A DNA stretch of 64,000 nt, taken from assembly GCF_000739085.1 (NCBI RefSeq), contig NZ_CP009110.1, positions 868,001 through 932,000 of the forward strand, written 5' to 3'. The notes under the pieces are model-generated. The model was given only the letters and a program-made list of their open reading frames with translations. It ran no database searches and was not told the origin of the DNA. A program made the translations under genes and the position numbers. Positions 43,062 through 52,502 of the stretch are shown one piece after another; position 1 is the first letter of the stretch, and each line of letters begins with the position of its first letter. Origin of the DNA: Amycolatopsis methanolica 239 (lineage in GTDB: Bacteria > Actinomycetota > Actinomycetes > Mycobacteriales > Pseudonocardiaceae).

Positions 43062-44350
43062 TGCGCCGCCGGATCCTGCTCGCCATCCTGCTCGCCGTCG
43101 CGGTGACTGCGGCGGCGCTCGGCATCCCGCTCGGCGTGACCGCGTGGAAGCTGGTCGACAGCATCTACAACGAGGACCTCGCCGGCCGCGCCGCGCAGAT
43201 CGCCGCGACGCTGGACACCGAGCTGGCCGACGGCGCGCTCGACCAGAACGACCTCACGCAGGTGTCGGTCGCGATCCCGCAGGGCGGCAAGCTGGTCGTC
43301 GAGGTGCCAGGCCAGGAGCGGATGACCGAGGGCGCCGACCCGGGGGAGGACCCGGTGACGGCGACGGTGCAGCTGGCGCGGCAGGGGCACCTTGAGTTGT
43401 CGATCCCGTCCGGTCCGCTGCGGTCGCGGCAGACCACGGTGACGCTGGCGGTCCTGCTGCTGGTGGTGTTCTCGGTGACGATCGGGACGGTGGTGGCGAC
43501 CGTGACCGCCCGGCGGCTGGCCAAGCCGCTGCGGCACGTGGCCGAGCGGGCGGCGCGGCTCGGTGGCGGGGACTTCCGGCCGGACACCAGCCGCTACGGC
43601 ATCGGCGAGCTGGACATGGTCGCCGAGGCGCTGGACACGTCGGGGACCGCGCTGGCGCAGCTCGTGCAGCGGGAGCGGCAGCTGGTCGGGGACGTGTCGC
43701 ACCAGCTGCGGAGCAGGCTGACCGCGTTGCAGCTGCGCTTGGAGTCGCTGACGGTGGCCGACGACCCGGACACGGCGGAGGAGGCGCGGGCGGCGCAGGA
43801 GCAGGCGGACCGGTTGTCGGAGGCGCTGGAGGAGCTGCTGGCGGCGGCGCGCGCGGCGAGCGAGGTCGACACGGAGGCGCTGGAGCTGGCCGCGGAGCTG
43901 CCCGAGGTGTCGCAGGAGTGGCGGCAGTTGCTGCGCGCGGAGGGCCGCAACCTGCGGCTGAGGATCGGCGAGGGCCTGATGGCGCGGGCGACGCCCGGGC
44001 GGTTGCGCGAGGTGGTCGGCGTGCTGCTGGACAACGCGCTGCGGCACGGGGCGGGGACGGTCACGCTGGCCGCGCGCCGGGGCGAGACCGAGGGCACGGT
44101 GGTGGTCGAGGTGAGCGACACGGGTTCGGGGATCCCCGACGACCTCGCGCCGCACATCTTCGAGCGCGGCTTCTCCGGCGGCGGCTCGACCGGGGTCGGG
44201 CTGGCACTGGCTCGTGCCCTGGCGGAAGCGGACGGCGGGAGGCTGGAGCTGTCCAGCCGGCGGCCGGCGGTGTTCAGCCTGTTCCTGCGGGTGCCGAACC
44301 CCGGGGACGTGCCGGAGGTGCGCTGGCCCGCGGAGCGCGTGCCGCGCTGA
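43061..44350 (+). CDS. Sensor histidine kinase
   Basis: 429 residues: TM1 (ILLAILLAVAVTAAALGIPLGV), a roughly 100-residue outside domain, TM2 (VTLAVLLLVVFSVTIGTVVATV), HAMP (ARRLAKPLRHVAERAARLGGGDF), phosphoacceptor His in GDVSHQLRSRLTALQLRLESL, N box LLDNALRHGAGTV, and G1/G2 VEVSDTGSGIPDDLAPHIFERGFSGGGSTGVGLALARAL. Starts on the last base of the regulator stop. Partner of the upstream OmpR-type regulator. Confidence 0.95.
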   Translation: MRRRILLAILLAVAVTAAALGIPLGVTAWKLVDSIYNEDLAGRAAQIAATLDTELADGALDQNDLTQVSVAIPQGGKLVVEVPGQERMTEGADPGEDPVTATVQLARQGHLELSIPSGPLRSRQTTVTLAVLLLVVFSVTIGTVVATVTARRLAKPLRHVAERAARLGGGDFRPDTSRYGIGELDMVAEALDTSGTALAQLVQRERQLVGDVSHQLRSRLTALQLRLESLTVADDPDTAEEARAAQEQADRLSEALEELLAAARAASEVDTEALELAAELPEVSQEWRQLLRAEGRNLRLRIGEGLMARATPGRLREVVGVLLDNALRHGAGTVTLAARRGETEGTVVVEVSDTGSGIPDDLAPHIFERGFSGGGSTGVGLALARALAEADGGRLELSSRRPAVFSLFLRVPNPGDVPEVRWPAERVPR

Positions 44351-44560
44351 GCGGGCGCGAGCCTCGGCCGGCTGCGGCCCTGGGCGAGCAGCGTCAGGCA
44401 TTGCTGGGGTGACCAGGTTCGTCCGGGGTTGGAAGTGATGGTGTGCGGGGTGCTTCGCCGCGGGTGCCGGAAAGCGCAATGGAGTGCCGGACCGCGGGGC
44501 ACGTGCCGCGCTGAGCTGAGCGAGCCCAGCCGGCCGCCGACGTACGTTCGGCGGGCGGTG
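44351..44560. other. Spacer with a partial copy of the kinase gene end
   Basis: CGTGCCGCGCTGAG, the last codons and stop of the kinase (44338-44351), recurs at 44502-44515, 164 bp downstream. Similarity of the adjoining GGCCGGC and TCAGGC(A/G)TTG stretches continues for about 70 bp. No coding capacity seen. Confidence 0.4.
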
Positions 44561-45094
44561 TCAGGCGTTGGTGTCCGCCTCGTCGCGGGACAGGTCCCTG
44601 CGGCGCTTCCCCAGTTCGTCCGGGAAGACCCACCGCTTGAAGCCCCAGAAGCGGAACACCATCGCCAGCAGCATGCCGATGATGGACCCGCTGACGAAGT
44701 CGGCCAACTCCTGCGCGAACCGGCTCACGTTCGGCAGTTCCAGGTGCAGCACGTACCGCGACACCCACAGCGGAATCAGGTTCACGGCCACGGCCAGGCC
44801 GCTGATCACGAAGAACAGCGCGGCCTCGTGGTGCCTTTCCCGCCCCCCACGAGTCCGGAACGACCATTCGCGGTTGAGAATGTAGGACACGATGGTCGCG
44901 ACGATGATCGCGATCGCTTTCGCGGTGGTCGGCTTGTCTTCCAGCACGCTCAGTTTCAGCAGGTACCAGACACCGTTGTCGACGACGAAGGTCGTTCCGC
45001 CGACGATCCCGAATTTGAGCAGCTCCCGATGTTTGATCAAGACCGAGCGCAATGGCTCGGGCGTGTGCGACAACACGCTTTCCACAACGGTCAC
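44561..45094 (-). CDS. GtrA-like four-helix membrane protein
   Basis: 177 residues, GtrA family: FGIVGGTTFVVDNGVWYLLKL, IVATIVSYILNREWSFR (the conserved N-R-x-W-x-F), FFVISGLAVAVNLIPLWV, and IGMLLAMVFRFWGFKRWVFPDEL. Family members are proposed flippases or anchors for polyprenyl-linked sugars in cell-surface polysaccharide synthesis. Corresponds in position to Rv3277 beside purK/purE and the PH gene. GTG 45094. Confidence 0.92.
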   Translation of the reverse strand: MTVVESVLSHTPEPLRSVLIKHRELLKFGIVGGTTFVVDNGVWYLLKLSVLEDKPTTAKAIAIIVATIVSYILNREWSFRTRGGRERHHEAALFFVISGLAVAVNLIPLWVSRYVLHLELPNVSRFAQELADFVSGSIIGMLLAMVFRFWGFKRWVFPDELGKRRRDLSRDEADTNA

Positions 45095-45162
45095 TTGCGC
45101 AGTGTACGTAGTCCGCGGAACGGGGGATCGTCAGGCGGCGGCTGAAGCCGGTTTCATCCCAT

Positions 45163-47325
45163 TCATTTCGGCGGGTAGGGGATCCACGGCAACCACCACC
45201 ACGGCCGCCCGTGGTCCTTGGTCGTCGAGGTCGCCGACGTGGTCGACGTGGTCGACGGGGCCGACGGGGTCGTCGGCGAAACCGTGGTCGTGGTCGTCGT
45301 GCTGCTCGACGTCGTCGATCCGCTCGACGACGGGTTGGTCGTCGTGGTGGGCTTCGACGACGGCGGCACCGTCGTCGTGGTCGGCGCGAGCCCCGGCACC
45401 CCGCAGTGCGGCAACCAGCAGTCGAACGTGACGGTCCGCGACGCGTGCGCGCGGCCCAGCGTCGCCGACACGGTGACGGTGCGGGATTCCTCCTTCGGCC
45501 GGTCCAGCTCGAACCACAGCCGCAGGTGCTCGCCCGGCTGGAGCGCGTTGAGGCTGGTGCAGGTGGTCGTCGGGCCGCGTTCGCACGCCGCCCGGAAGTT
45601 GCCCAGGATCAGCCGCGCGTCGGCGTCGATCGAGAGGGTGACGAGCTTGGTGTTCTCGCCCTTGTTGACCACGTCGACGGACAGCCACGCGGACCGCCCC
45701 CACACGTGCTGGCCGCTCCAGAAGGCCGTCGCTTCCAGCGCCAGGTCGTCCGGCAGTTCGGCGACGGCCACCGGCACGTTCACGGACAGCCGGATGTTCG
45801 CGCCCGCGTTCACCGTCCCGGTCACCTGTCCCGAGGACGCCGTCCGGTCTGCCTTCAGCAGGAACGTCAGCACCGCGGTCTCACCCGGCTGCAGCCCGCG
45901 CGGCGTGGTGCAGGTGACCGTGCCCTCGCCCGGCGGGCAGTTCACCAGCAACGGCCCGTCGGCGGCCTGCGCGGCGAAGCCGCCCGCGCCGCCACCACCG
46001 CCGCCGGCTTGGACGACGCTGATGCCGGGCGGCAGGTTCAGCGTCGCCGCGACCGGTTCGGACACCGAGGCGCCGCTGTTGCGCACCGTGATCGGCAGGG
46101 CGACCGGGTCCCCGCCCGGTTCCAGTTCGAGCGCCGAGGCCGGGCCTTCCGCGGTGATGTTCGCGGGCGCGGCGGGCGGTGGCGGTGGTGGCGGCGCCGG
46201 GGTCGGCGCGGGCGCGGGCGCCGGGGGCACGACCGGCGCGGGTGCCGGCTCGACGGCGGGCGCCGGCGGCGCGGCGGGCGGAGCCGCGGGCGGTGCCGGT
46301 GGCTGGGCAGGCGCGACGGCGGGCGGTGGCGCCGGGACCGACGCGGCCGCCGGGATTTCCTGGGTGCCGCCACCCGCGGCCAGCGCGGCGGCGACCGCCG
46401 CGGCCACCGCCGTCCCGGCGATGCCGACGCCGACGAACTGCCGCGGCCCGGCCGCGGCGAGCGACGCCGCGCCACCCGCGGACCCGGCCGCGGCGCCCGC
46501 GGTCGCCACGGTCGCGGCCGTCGCCTTGCCCGCGGTCGCGAGGTAGCCCAGTGCCGCCCCGCCGAGCACGATCGGCGCGATGATCGCCCGCAGCGCGCCG
46601 TTGACCTCGGCCAGTTCGGCGGCCAGCGCGCGGCAGTCCTCGCACTCGTCCAGGTGGGACTCGACCTGGGCGCGTTCCCGCTTGGACAGGCCGTCCCGCG
46701 TCCACGCGCCCAGCCGGTCGGCGCACGCCCGGCACTTGTCGGCGGAGGTCTCGGCGAGGTGGACCTGCAGGTAGGCCTGCCGCAGGCCCTCGCGGGCGCG
46801 GTAGGCGAGCGCGGACACCCCGTTCGGCGTCAGGCCGAGCAGCGGCGCGACCTCAGCCGGGCTTTGCTGCTCGATCTCGGTGTGCCACAGCACCGCCTGC
46901 CAGCGCTCGGGCAGGGACGCGAAGGCCTTGGCCGCCATCGTCCGCTCCAGGCCGGCGACGGCGGTGTCGGAGAACTGGACGGTCAGCGCCTCCGCGCCGA
47001 CCGTCGTCATGTCCTCGTTGAGGTCGACGCGCTTGTCCTTGCGGGTCTTGTCGTAGGCGGTGTGCCGCAGCGCGGTGAGCAGGTAGGCGCGGAATGCGCT
47101 GTCCGGGCCCTTGCCGCCGCGCAGCGTGTCGAGGACCTTCGCGAACGCGTCGGACACCAGGTCGTCGGCCTCGGCGTTGGACCGCGCGAGCTGCCGCGCC
47201 AGGTTGTATGCCGCGCCCACGTGCCGTTCGTAGAGCGTGCCGTAGGCGGCCAGGGTGCCGGTGCGGACGTCGGTGATCAACTCCGCGTCGCTCTTGCCCT
47301 CGAAATCGGCCGGAAGGGTGGACAC
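45163..47325 (-). CDS. ECF sigma factor fused to zinc-finger anti-sigma, TM and extracellular domains
   Basis: 720 residues from GTG 47325 (AAAAGGAGAG upstream). Sigma2: LYERHVGAAYNLARQLARSNAEADDLVSDAF; sigma4: LPERWQAVLWHTEIEQQSPAEVAPLLGLTPNGVSALAYRAREGL; zf-HC2-type HLDECEDC near residue 230; hydrophobic helices around 250-330; a Pro/Ala linker; two DUF11/CARDB-like beta domains (VTVRNSGASVSEPVAATL type and WLSVDVVNKGENTKLVTL); and a Ser/Thr-rich tail ending WWWLPWIPYPPK. One polypeptide thus combines transcription factor, inhibitor, membrane anchor and exterior sensor, like actinobacterial ECF groups with large C-terminal extensions (ECF52-type, from memory). Confidence 0.9.
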   Translation of the reverse strand: MSTLPADFEGKSDAELITDVRTGTLAAYGTLYERHVGAAYNLARQLARSNAEADDLVSDAFAKVLDTLRGGKGPDSAFRAYLLTALRHTAYDKTRKDKRVDLNEDMTTVGAEALTVQFSDTAVAGLERTMAAKAFASLPERWQAVLWHTEIEQQSPAEVAPLLGLTPNGVSALAYRAREGLRQAYLQVHLAETSADKCRACADRLGAWTRDGLSKRERAQVESHLDECEDCRALAAELAEVNGALRAIIAPIVLGGAALGYLATAGKATAATVATAGAAAGSAGGAASLAAAGPRQFVGVGIAGTAVAAAVAAALAAGGGTQEIPAAASVPAPPPAVAPAQPPAPPAAPPAAPPAPAVEPAPAPVVPPAPAPAPTPAPPPPPPPAAPANITAEGPASALELEPGGDPVALPITVRNSGASVSEPVAATLNLPPGISVVQAGGGGGGAGGFAAQAADGPLLVNCPPGEGTVTCTTPRGLQPGETAVLTFLLKADRTASSGQVTGTVNAGANIRLSVNVPVAVAELPDDLALEATAFWSGQHVWGRSAWLSVDVVNKGENTKLVTLSIDADARLILGNFRAACERGPTTTCTSLNALQPGEHLRLWFELDRPKEESRTVTVSATLGRAHASRTVTFDCWLPHCGVPGLAPTTTTVPPSSKPTTTTNPSSSGSTTSSSTTTTTTVSPTTPSAPSTTSTTSATSTTKDHGRPWWWLPWIPYPPK

Positions 47326-47484
47326 CGCTCTCCTTTTCCCCAGTGTTGCGCGATCAGTGTGACTGACCGGCCCCGCCGCGTCACGCGACACCTCGCCCTA
47401 TTGACCCGCGCGGTGTAATTCCGTCACGGCCCGCCGAGTGGATCGTCACTTCACCGGAACAGCGGTCGCGGGACGAGAGGACGG

Positions 47485-48315
47485 TTGCCAGTGGACGTGC
47501 CGGCCATGGGGTTGCGCCTCGAACCGGAGCCTGGCGGCGACGGCCGGTCCCTGGCGGAGCTGCGGGCACGCTGGCGGTCCGCGAGCCTGGCCGCGGGATG
47601 GCGTTTCCCCAGCGACTGGGCGCTGCCGGAGGTCGACACGGTGTGCGCGGCGGTGCTGCGCGGGGGCACGGCGGAAATCCCGATCGCGGGCCTGGCCAGG
47701 GCGCGGGCCGCGGCGGGCGCCGGGCTGGCCGAAACGCTCGCGGATCTGGCGGCGTTGCACGCCGTGATCACCCCGCCGGGGGATTCAGGTGGTCTGGTGA
47801 GCCCCGACGTGGACGCGCTGCCGTCCCGGCTACTGCGGGTGGCGGCACTCGCGTGGGCCGAGGTCGCGATGGACAAGCTCGCCACCACCGAGGTCATCGA
47901 CCCGCTGACCGGCCTGCCCACCGCGTCCTACCTGCGGACCAGGCTGCGCGAGCTGTACGGGCGGCCGGCCCACCGGGTGTCGGAGGACCACACCTTGCTG
48001 GTGGTCTCGGTCGACCTGAGCGGCGTGACCGGCTGGTCGCGGCTCACCGCGATGATCCTGATCGCGGAGGCGCTGCGGGGGGTGTTCGACGGCGGCGAGA
48101 GCACCGCGAAGCTCGGGCCGTCGACGGTCGCCGCCGCGGTCCCGCGGGATGGCCGGATCGCCGCGAAGGCCGTGATGCTGCGGCGCGAACTGCACGAGCG
48201 CCTGTCGGTCGACGACCAGCTGGAATCGGTCAGCCCGCCGAAGATCAAGCTGGTCCGGCTGCCCGCGACGCACGACTCCGCGTGCGACCTGCTGCAGCGA
48301 CTCGCACGAACCTGA
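47485..48315 (+). CDS. Degenerate GGDEF-like protein, unknown role
   Basis: 276 residues from TTG 47485 (GTG 47491 or ATG 47506 are alternatives). The central TTEVIDPLTGLPTASYLRTRLRELYG matches the opening of GGDEF diguanylate cyclase domains (D-x-L-T-G-L-x-N-R). The following strand LLVVSVDLSGVTG is also GGDEF-like, but no GG(D/E)EF active loop is found (STAKLGPSTVAAAVPRD is at its place). A c-di-GMP-synthesising role is unlikely; a signalling or scaffold role is possible. Divergent from the ECF fusion gene, which might regulate it. Confidence 0.6.
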   Translation: MPVDVPAMGLRLEPEPGGDGRSLAELRARWRSASLAAGWRFPSDWALPEVDTVCAAVLRGGTAEIPIAGLARARAAAGAGLAETLADLAALHAVITPPGDSGGLVSPDVDALPSRLLRVAALAWAEVAMDKLATTEVIDPLTGLPTASYLRTRLRELYGRPAHRVSEDHTLLVVSVDLSGVTGWSRLTAMILIAEALRGVFDGGESTAKLGPSTVAAAVPRDGRIAAKAVMLRRELHERLSVDDQLESVSPPKIKLVRLPATHDSACDLLQRLART

Positions 48316-48357
48316 CCCTGTCGCCACCGAATACCCGATTCGTGATTTCCTGAAAGG

Positions 48358-49689
48358 GTGACCCAGTCAGTGCCCGCCGCCGGCGGCGAACCGCTCAGCG
48401 AGCCGGCGCACCCGCGCCTGGCCCTGCGGACCTCGCTCGCCCGGTTGTCGGTGCGGCCGCGTTCGATCCTGCTGCTGTCGCTCGTCCCGTTGCTCGCGCT
48501 CGTCCTGGGTGTCGTCGGCTGGCTGCTCGACTGGCGGCTCGGGGTGGACAGCGCGGTGTACCGGGCTGGTGCGATCACCCTGCTCCACGGCGAACCGCTG
48601 TACGACGCGAACACCCTGCCGCCGGAACCGTGGTGGGCGCTGCTGCCGTTCACCTACCCGCCGACAGCCGCGCTGCTGTTCGTGCCGCTGGCGATCCTGC
48701 CCGTCCAGATCGCCTGGGGTGTGCTGACGGCGATCTCGGTGCTGGCGATGGCGCTCGTGGTCCGGGTGGCGATCGGCTCGCTGCCCACCCCGCCCGCCGT
48801 CCGCCGCTGGTGGTCCTCGCCGGCCCGTGCGACGCTGCTGTTCTCGCTGGTCATGCTCGGTCTCGAGCCGGTGTGGCGGACGATCTTCCTCGGTCAGATC
48901 AACCTGATCCTGATGGCCGTCGTGGTGGTCGACGTGCTCGTCGTGACCACCCGCAACACCCGTTGGGGCGGCGTGCTGGTCGGCATCGCCTCGGCGGTGA
49001 AGCTGACGCCGCTGGTGTTCGTCGCGCACCTGTTCCTGACCGGCCGCCGCCGCGAGGCGTTCCGCGCGTTCGGCGTGTTCCTCGGCTTGCAGCTGCTGAT
49101 GCTGGCGCTGATCCCGGGCGACACCATTCGCTACTGGACCAAGACGATCTCCGACACCGGCCGCATCGGCCCGGTGCACTGGGCCGGGAACCAGTCGCTG
49201 AACGGCCTGATGAACCGGCTCACCGACCTCGCGCCGTGGGCGTCGAAGGCGGCGCTGGGCGTCGCGGCGCTGCTGGCGATCCCGGCCGTGTGGCTGATGC
49301 TGCGCTTCCACCGCCGTGGTCAGGCGCTGGCCGCCCTGCTGGTCACGGCGTTCTTCGGGCTGCTGGCCTCGCCGATTTCGTGGTCGCACCACTGGGTCTG
49401 GGCCGTGCCGCTGATCGTGCTGCTGGTGTCCCGGCTGCCGCAGGCCACGCTCGCGAACGCGTGGAAGCGCTGGGTCGCCACCGGTGCGGTGGTCGCGGTG
49501 TTCATCAGCTGCGTGCTGCTGGCGCTGCCCAACGGGCGCAACATCGAGCTGCACTGGAAGTTCTGGCAGACCGTGCTCGGCAACGCCTACATCCTCACGC
49601 CACTGGTGCTGACCGTGGTGCTGTTGACGCGCTGGGCGCTACAGCGCCGGCGGGAGCGGGCGCGTGACGACGTTGCGGTCCCGGGCTGA
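48358..49689 (+). CDS. GT87-family polyprenyl-phosphate-mannose-type membrane glycosyltransferase
   Basis: 443 residues, about ten hydrophobic helices. GT-C signature Asp in the first loop: RLGVDSAVYRAGAITLLHGEPLYD, then PFTYPPTAALLFVPLA, IFLGQINLILMAVVVVD and SPISWSHHWVWAVPLIVLL. GT87 enzymes (PimE, Rv1459c-type) use polyprenyl-phosphomannose on the outer face to extend lipoglycans. GTG 48358. Its 3' end overlaps a paralogue by 26 bp. Confidence 0.9.
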   Translation: MTQSVPAAGGEPLSEPAHPRLALRTSLARLSVRPRSILLLSLVPLLALVLGVVGWLLDWRLGVDSAVYRAGAITLLHGEPLYDANTLPPEPWWALLPFTYPPTAALLFVPLAILPVQIAWGVLTAISVLAMALVVRVAIGSLPTPPAVRRWWSSPARATLLFSLVMLGLEPVWRTIFLGQINLILMAVVVVDVLVVTTRNTRWGGVLVGIASAVKLTPLVFVAHLFLTGRRREAFRAFGVFLGLQLLMLALIPGDTIRYWTKTISDTGRIGPVHWAGNQSLNGLMNRLTDLAPWASKAALGVAALLAIPAVWLMLRFHRRGQALAALLVTAFFGLLASPISWSHHWVWAVPLIVLLVSRLPQATLANAWKRWVATGAVVAVFISCVLLALPNGRNIELHWKFWQTVLGNAYILTPLVLTVVLLTRWALQRRRERARDDVAVPG

Positions 49690-50809
49690 GCCCGCACTCG
49701 TCGGCGTCCTCGTCCTGGGCGCGTTCGCGGCTGGGGTGGCCGGCTGGCTCGCGGGCTGGCACCTGGGCGCGGACAGCGCGGTCTACCGCGCCGGCGCGCT
49801 GACCTTCCTGCAGGGTGACGCGGTCTACACCCCGGAGCGGCTGACCACGCTGCCGTCGTGGGTGTCGCTGCCGTTCACCTACCCGCCGGCGGCCGCGTTG
49901 CTGTTCGTCCCGCTCGCCGCGCTGCCCAGCGGACTGACCTGGGGCGTGCTGGCGGCGGCGTCGGTGCTGTCGCTCGCCGTGGTGGTCCGCGTGAGCGGGT
50001 GGTTCCGCGGCTGGGCGGTCGCCGGGCTGACGGTGGCGGCGCTGGGGCTGGAGCCGGTCTGGAAGACGATCTTCCTCGGGCAGATCAACCTGGTGCTGCT
50101 CGCGCTGGTCGTGGTCGACGTGCTGGTGCTGGCCGGCTCGCGCTCGTCCGGCGTGCTGATCGGCGTCGCGGCCGCGGTGAAGCTGACGCCGCTGATCTTC
50201 GTGGCGCACCTGTTCGTCACCGGCCGGTGGCGCGACGGGCTGCGCGCGCTGGCCACGTTCGCCGGGCTCCAGGCCGTGATGTTCGCGCTGATGCCCGGCG
50301 ACGCCGCGCGGTACTGGGCCGAGGCCGCGTTCGACCCGCACCGCGTCGGCGGGGTGTCCTGGATCTTCAACCAGTCGCTCGGCGGGCTGGTGAACCGGCT
50401 CTCGCACGAGGCGTCCTGGTCGACGGCGGTCGCGCTGGCCGTCGGCGCGGTGCTCGCGGCGCCCGCGGTGTGGCTGGTGCGGCGGCTGCACCAGCGTGGC
50501 GAGACGCTGGCCGCGTTGCTGGTGACCGCCTTCTTCGGGCTGCTGGTCTCGCCGGTGTCATGGTCGCACCACTGGGTGTGGGCGGTGCCGCTGATCGTCC
50601 TGCTCGCGTCGAAGGCGCGCTGGGTCTGGGCGGGCCTGGTCGCCGCGTTCTTCGCCAGTTGTGTCGTGATGCTGGTGCCCAACGGCGGCGACACCGAGTT
50701 CGGCTGGGGACCGGAGCTGTTCGTGCCCGGCAACGCGTACGTGCTGGCCGCCGCGCTGGGAATTCTCGGGCTAGCGGCCCGTGAGCTGCGTCTCCGGTTA
50801 ATCTCATAA
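49664..50809 (+). CDS. GT87-family membrane glycosyltransferase, tandem paralogue
   Basis: 381 residues with the same order of motifs as the upstream gene: HLGADSAVYRAGALTFLQGDAVY, PFTYPPAAALLFVPLA, IFLGQINLVLLALVVVDVLVL, FNQSLGGLVNRLSHEA and SPVSWSHHWVWAVPLIVLL. Clear tandem duplication. Shorter N-terminus than the first copy. Probably acts in the same lipoglycan pathway. Followed 5 bp later by purK, whose location here matches the backbone. Confidence 0.9.
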   Translation: MTTLRSRAEPALVGVLVLGAFAAGVAGWLAGWHLGADSAVYRAGALTFLQGDAVYTPERLTTLPSWVSLPFTYPPAAALLFVPLAALPSGLTWGVLAAASVLSLAVVVRVSGWFRGWAVAGLTVAALGLEPVWKTIFLGQINLVLLALVVVDVLVLAGSRSSGVLIGVAAAVKLTPLIFVAHLFVTGRWRDGLRALATFAGLQAVMFALMPGDAARYWAEAAFDPHRVGGVSWIFNQSLGGLVNRLSHEASWSTAVALAVGAVLAAPAVWLVRRLHQRGETLAALLVTAFFGLLVSPVSWSHHWVWAVPLIVLLASKARWVWAGLVAAFFASCVVMLVPNGGDTEFGWGPELFVPGNAYVLAAALGILGLAARELRLRLIS

Positions 50810-50814
50810 CCGTT

Positions 50815-51996
50815 ATGGACAAGCGCACAGGTCTCCCGGTCGTCGGGATGGTGGGCGGCGGTCAGCTCGCCCGGATGACACATCAGGCCGCGATTTCGCT
50901 GGGACAGTCGCTCCGGGTCCTCGCGATCGACGAGAACGACGCCGCCGGCCTGGTCGCCGGGCAGGTCCAGATCGGCCACCACACCGACCTCGACGCGCTG
51001 CGCGAGTTCGCCAAGACCGTCGACGTGGTCACCTTCGACCATGAGCACGTCCCGTGGGAGCACCTGTTCGCGCTGGTCAACGAGGGCTTCACCGTGCGGC
51101 CCGGCCCGGACGCGCTGGCGTTCGCGCAGAACAAGCTGGTGATGCGCGACCACCTGTCGGCCACCGGGTTCCCGTGCCCGCCGTACGCCGAGGTGTCCGA
51201 AGTGGAGGACCTCCTCAAGTTCGGCGCCGAGCACGGCTGGCCGGTCGTGCTGAAGGCGGCCACCGGCGGTTACGACGGCCGTGGCGTGTGGATGGTCGAC
51301 TCCGACGCCGAGGCGCGCACGCTGGTTCCCGAGCTGCTCGCTGCGGGCACCGAACTGCTGGTCGAGCAGCGCGTCGCCATGAAGCGGGAGCTGTCGGCGC
51401 TGGTCGCCCGCTCGCCGTTCGGGCAGGGCGCGGCCTGGCCGGTCGTGGAGACGGTGCAGGAGGACGGCATCAACACCGAGGTGCTGGCGCCCGCGCCGGG
51501 CCTGACCTCGCGCCAGGTGCACGAGGCGCAGGAGCTGGCGCTGCGGCTGGCGAACGAGCTGAACGTGGTCGGCATCCTGGCGGTCGAGCTGTTCGAGACC
51601 GACGGCGGGCTGCTGGTCAACGAGCTCGCGATGCGCCCGCACAACTCCGGCCATTGGACGATGGACGGATCGGCCACCTCGCAGTTCGAGCAGCACGTGC
51701 GCGCCGTCCTGGACTACCCGCTCGGCGTGACCGACCTGATCGCGCCGACGGTGATGGCCAACGTCCTCGGCGCGCCGGACACGCCGCGGATGTCGCCCGA
51801 CGAGCGGCTGCACCACCTGTTCGCTCGCTTCCCGGACGCCCGCGTGCACCTGTACGGCAAGGGCGAGCGGCCCGGCCGCAAGCTCGGGCACGTCAACTTC
51901 GTCGGCGGCGACCTGGACAACCTGCGGACCCGCGCCAAGCTGGCCGCGCACTGGCTGTCGCACGCCGAATGGCCCGACGGCTACGACATCCACTGA
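50815..51996 (+). CDS. purK: N5-carboxyaminoimidazole ribonucleotide synthase
   Basis: ATP-grasp enzyme making N5-CAIR from AIR and bicarbonate in purine synthesis. 393 residues. [16 protein letters not shown] dinucleotide-like loop, [15 protein letters not shown] loop [31 protein letters not shown] and the metal-binding [28 protein letters not shown] 50815. Operon with purE 12 bp downstream. Confidence 0.97.
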   Translation: MDKRTGLPVVGMVGGGQLARMTHQAAISLGQSLRVLAIDENDAAGLVAGQVQIGHHTDLDALREFAKTVDVVTFDHEHVPWEHLFALVNEGFTVRPGPDALAFAQNKLVMRDHLSATGFPCPPYAEVSEVEDLLKFGAEHGWPVVLKAATGGYDGRGVWMVDSDAEARTLVPELLAAGTELLVEQRVAMKRELSALVARSPFGQGAAWPVVETVQEDGINTEVLAPAPGLTSRQVHEAQELALRLANELNVVGILAVELFETDGGLLVNELAMRPHNSGHWTMDGSATSQFEQHVRAVLDYPLGVTDLIAPTVMANVLGAPDTPRMSPDERLHHLFARFPDARVHLYGKGERPGRKLGHVNFVGGDLDNLRTRAKLAAHWLSHAEWPDGYDIH

Positions 51997-52007
51997 GAGG
52001 AAGACGC

Positions 52008-52502
52008 GTGACCGACGTCGGCGTGATCATGGGCAGCGACTCCGACTGGCCCGTGCTCGAAGCGGCCGGGACGGCGCTGGACGAGTTCGGCGTGTCCTAC
52101 GAGGTCGGCGTGTACTCCGCGCACCGGACCCCGCAGCGGATGCTCGACTACGCCCGCAGCGCGGCGGACCGAGGCATCAAGGTGATCATCGCCGGCGCAG
52201 GGGGAGCAGCGCACCTGCCCGGCATGGTCGCCTCGGCGACGGTGCTGCCGGTGATCGGGGTGCCGGTCCCGCTGAAGTACCTCGACGGCATGGACTCGCT
52301 GCTGTCGATCGTGCAGATGCCGGCCGGGGTGCCGGTGGCGACGGTGTCGATCGGCGGCGCCCGCAACGCCGGGCTGCTGGCCGTGCGGATCCTGGCCGCG
52401 CAGGACCCGGCGCTGCGGGAGAAGATGGCCGCCTTCCAGGCCGATCTCGAACAGCTCGTCCTCGACAAGGACGCCAAGCTCCAGGAGAAGCTGCAGTCCT
52501 AG
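52008..52502 (+). CDS. purE: N5-CAIR mutase (class I PurE)
   Basis: 164 residues. Conserved [17 protein letters not shown] (phosphate loop), [13 protein letters not shown] with catalytic His, [17 protein letters not shown] and [33 protein letters not shown]. Converts N5-CAIR to CAIR. GTG 52008 with GAGAGGAAG site. Convergent with the cutinase pseudogene. Confidence 0.97.
   Translation: MTDVGVIMGSDSDWPVLEAAGTALDEFGVSYEVGVYSAHRTPQRMLDYARSAADRGIKVIIAGAGGAAHLPGMVASATVLPVIGVPVPLKYLDGMDSLLSIVQMPAGVPVATVSIGGARNAGLLAVRILAAQDPALREKMAAFQADLEQLVLDKDAKLQEKLQS

Noticed and set aside
45211-47418. 735-residue plus-strand frame opposite the sigma fusion gene
   Set aside because: Shadow of the Pro/Ala/Gly-rich and Arg-rich complement of the real gene; no start site or motifs.
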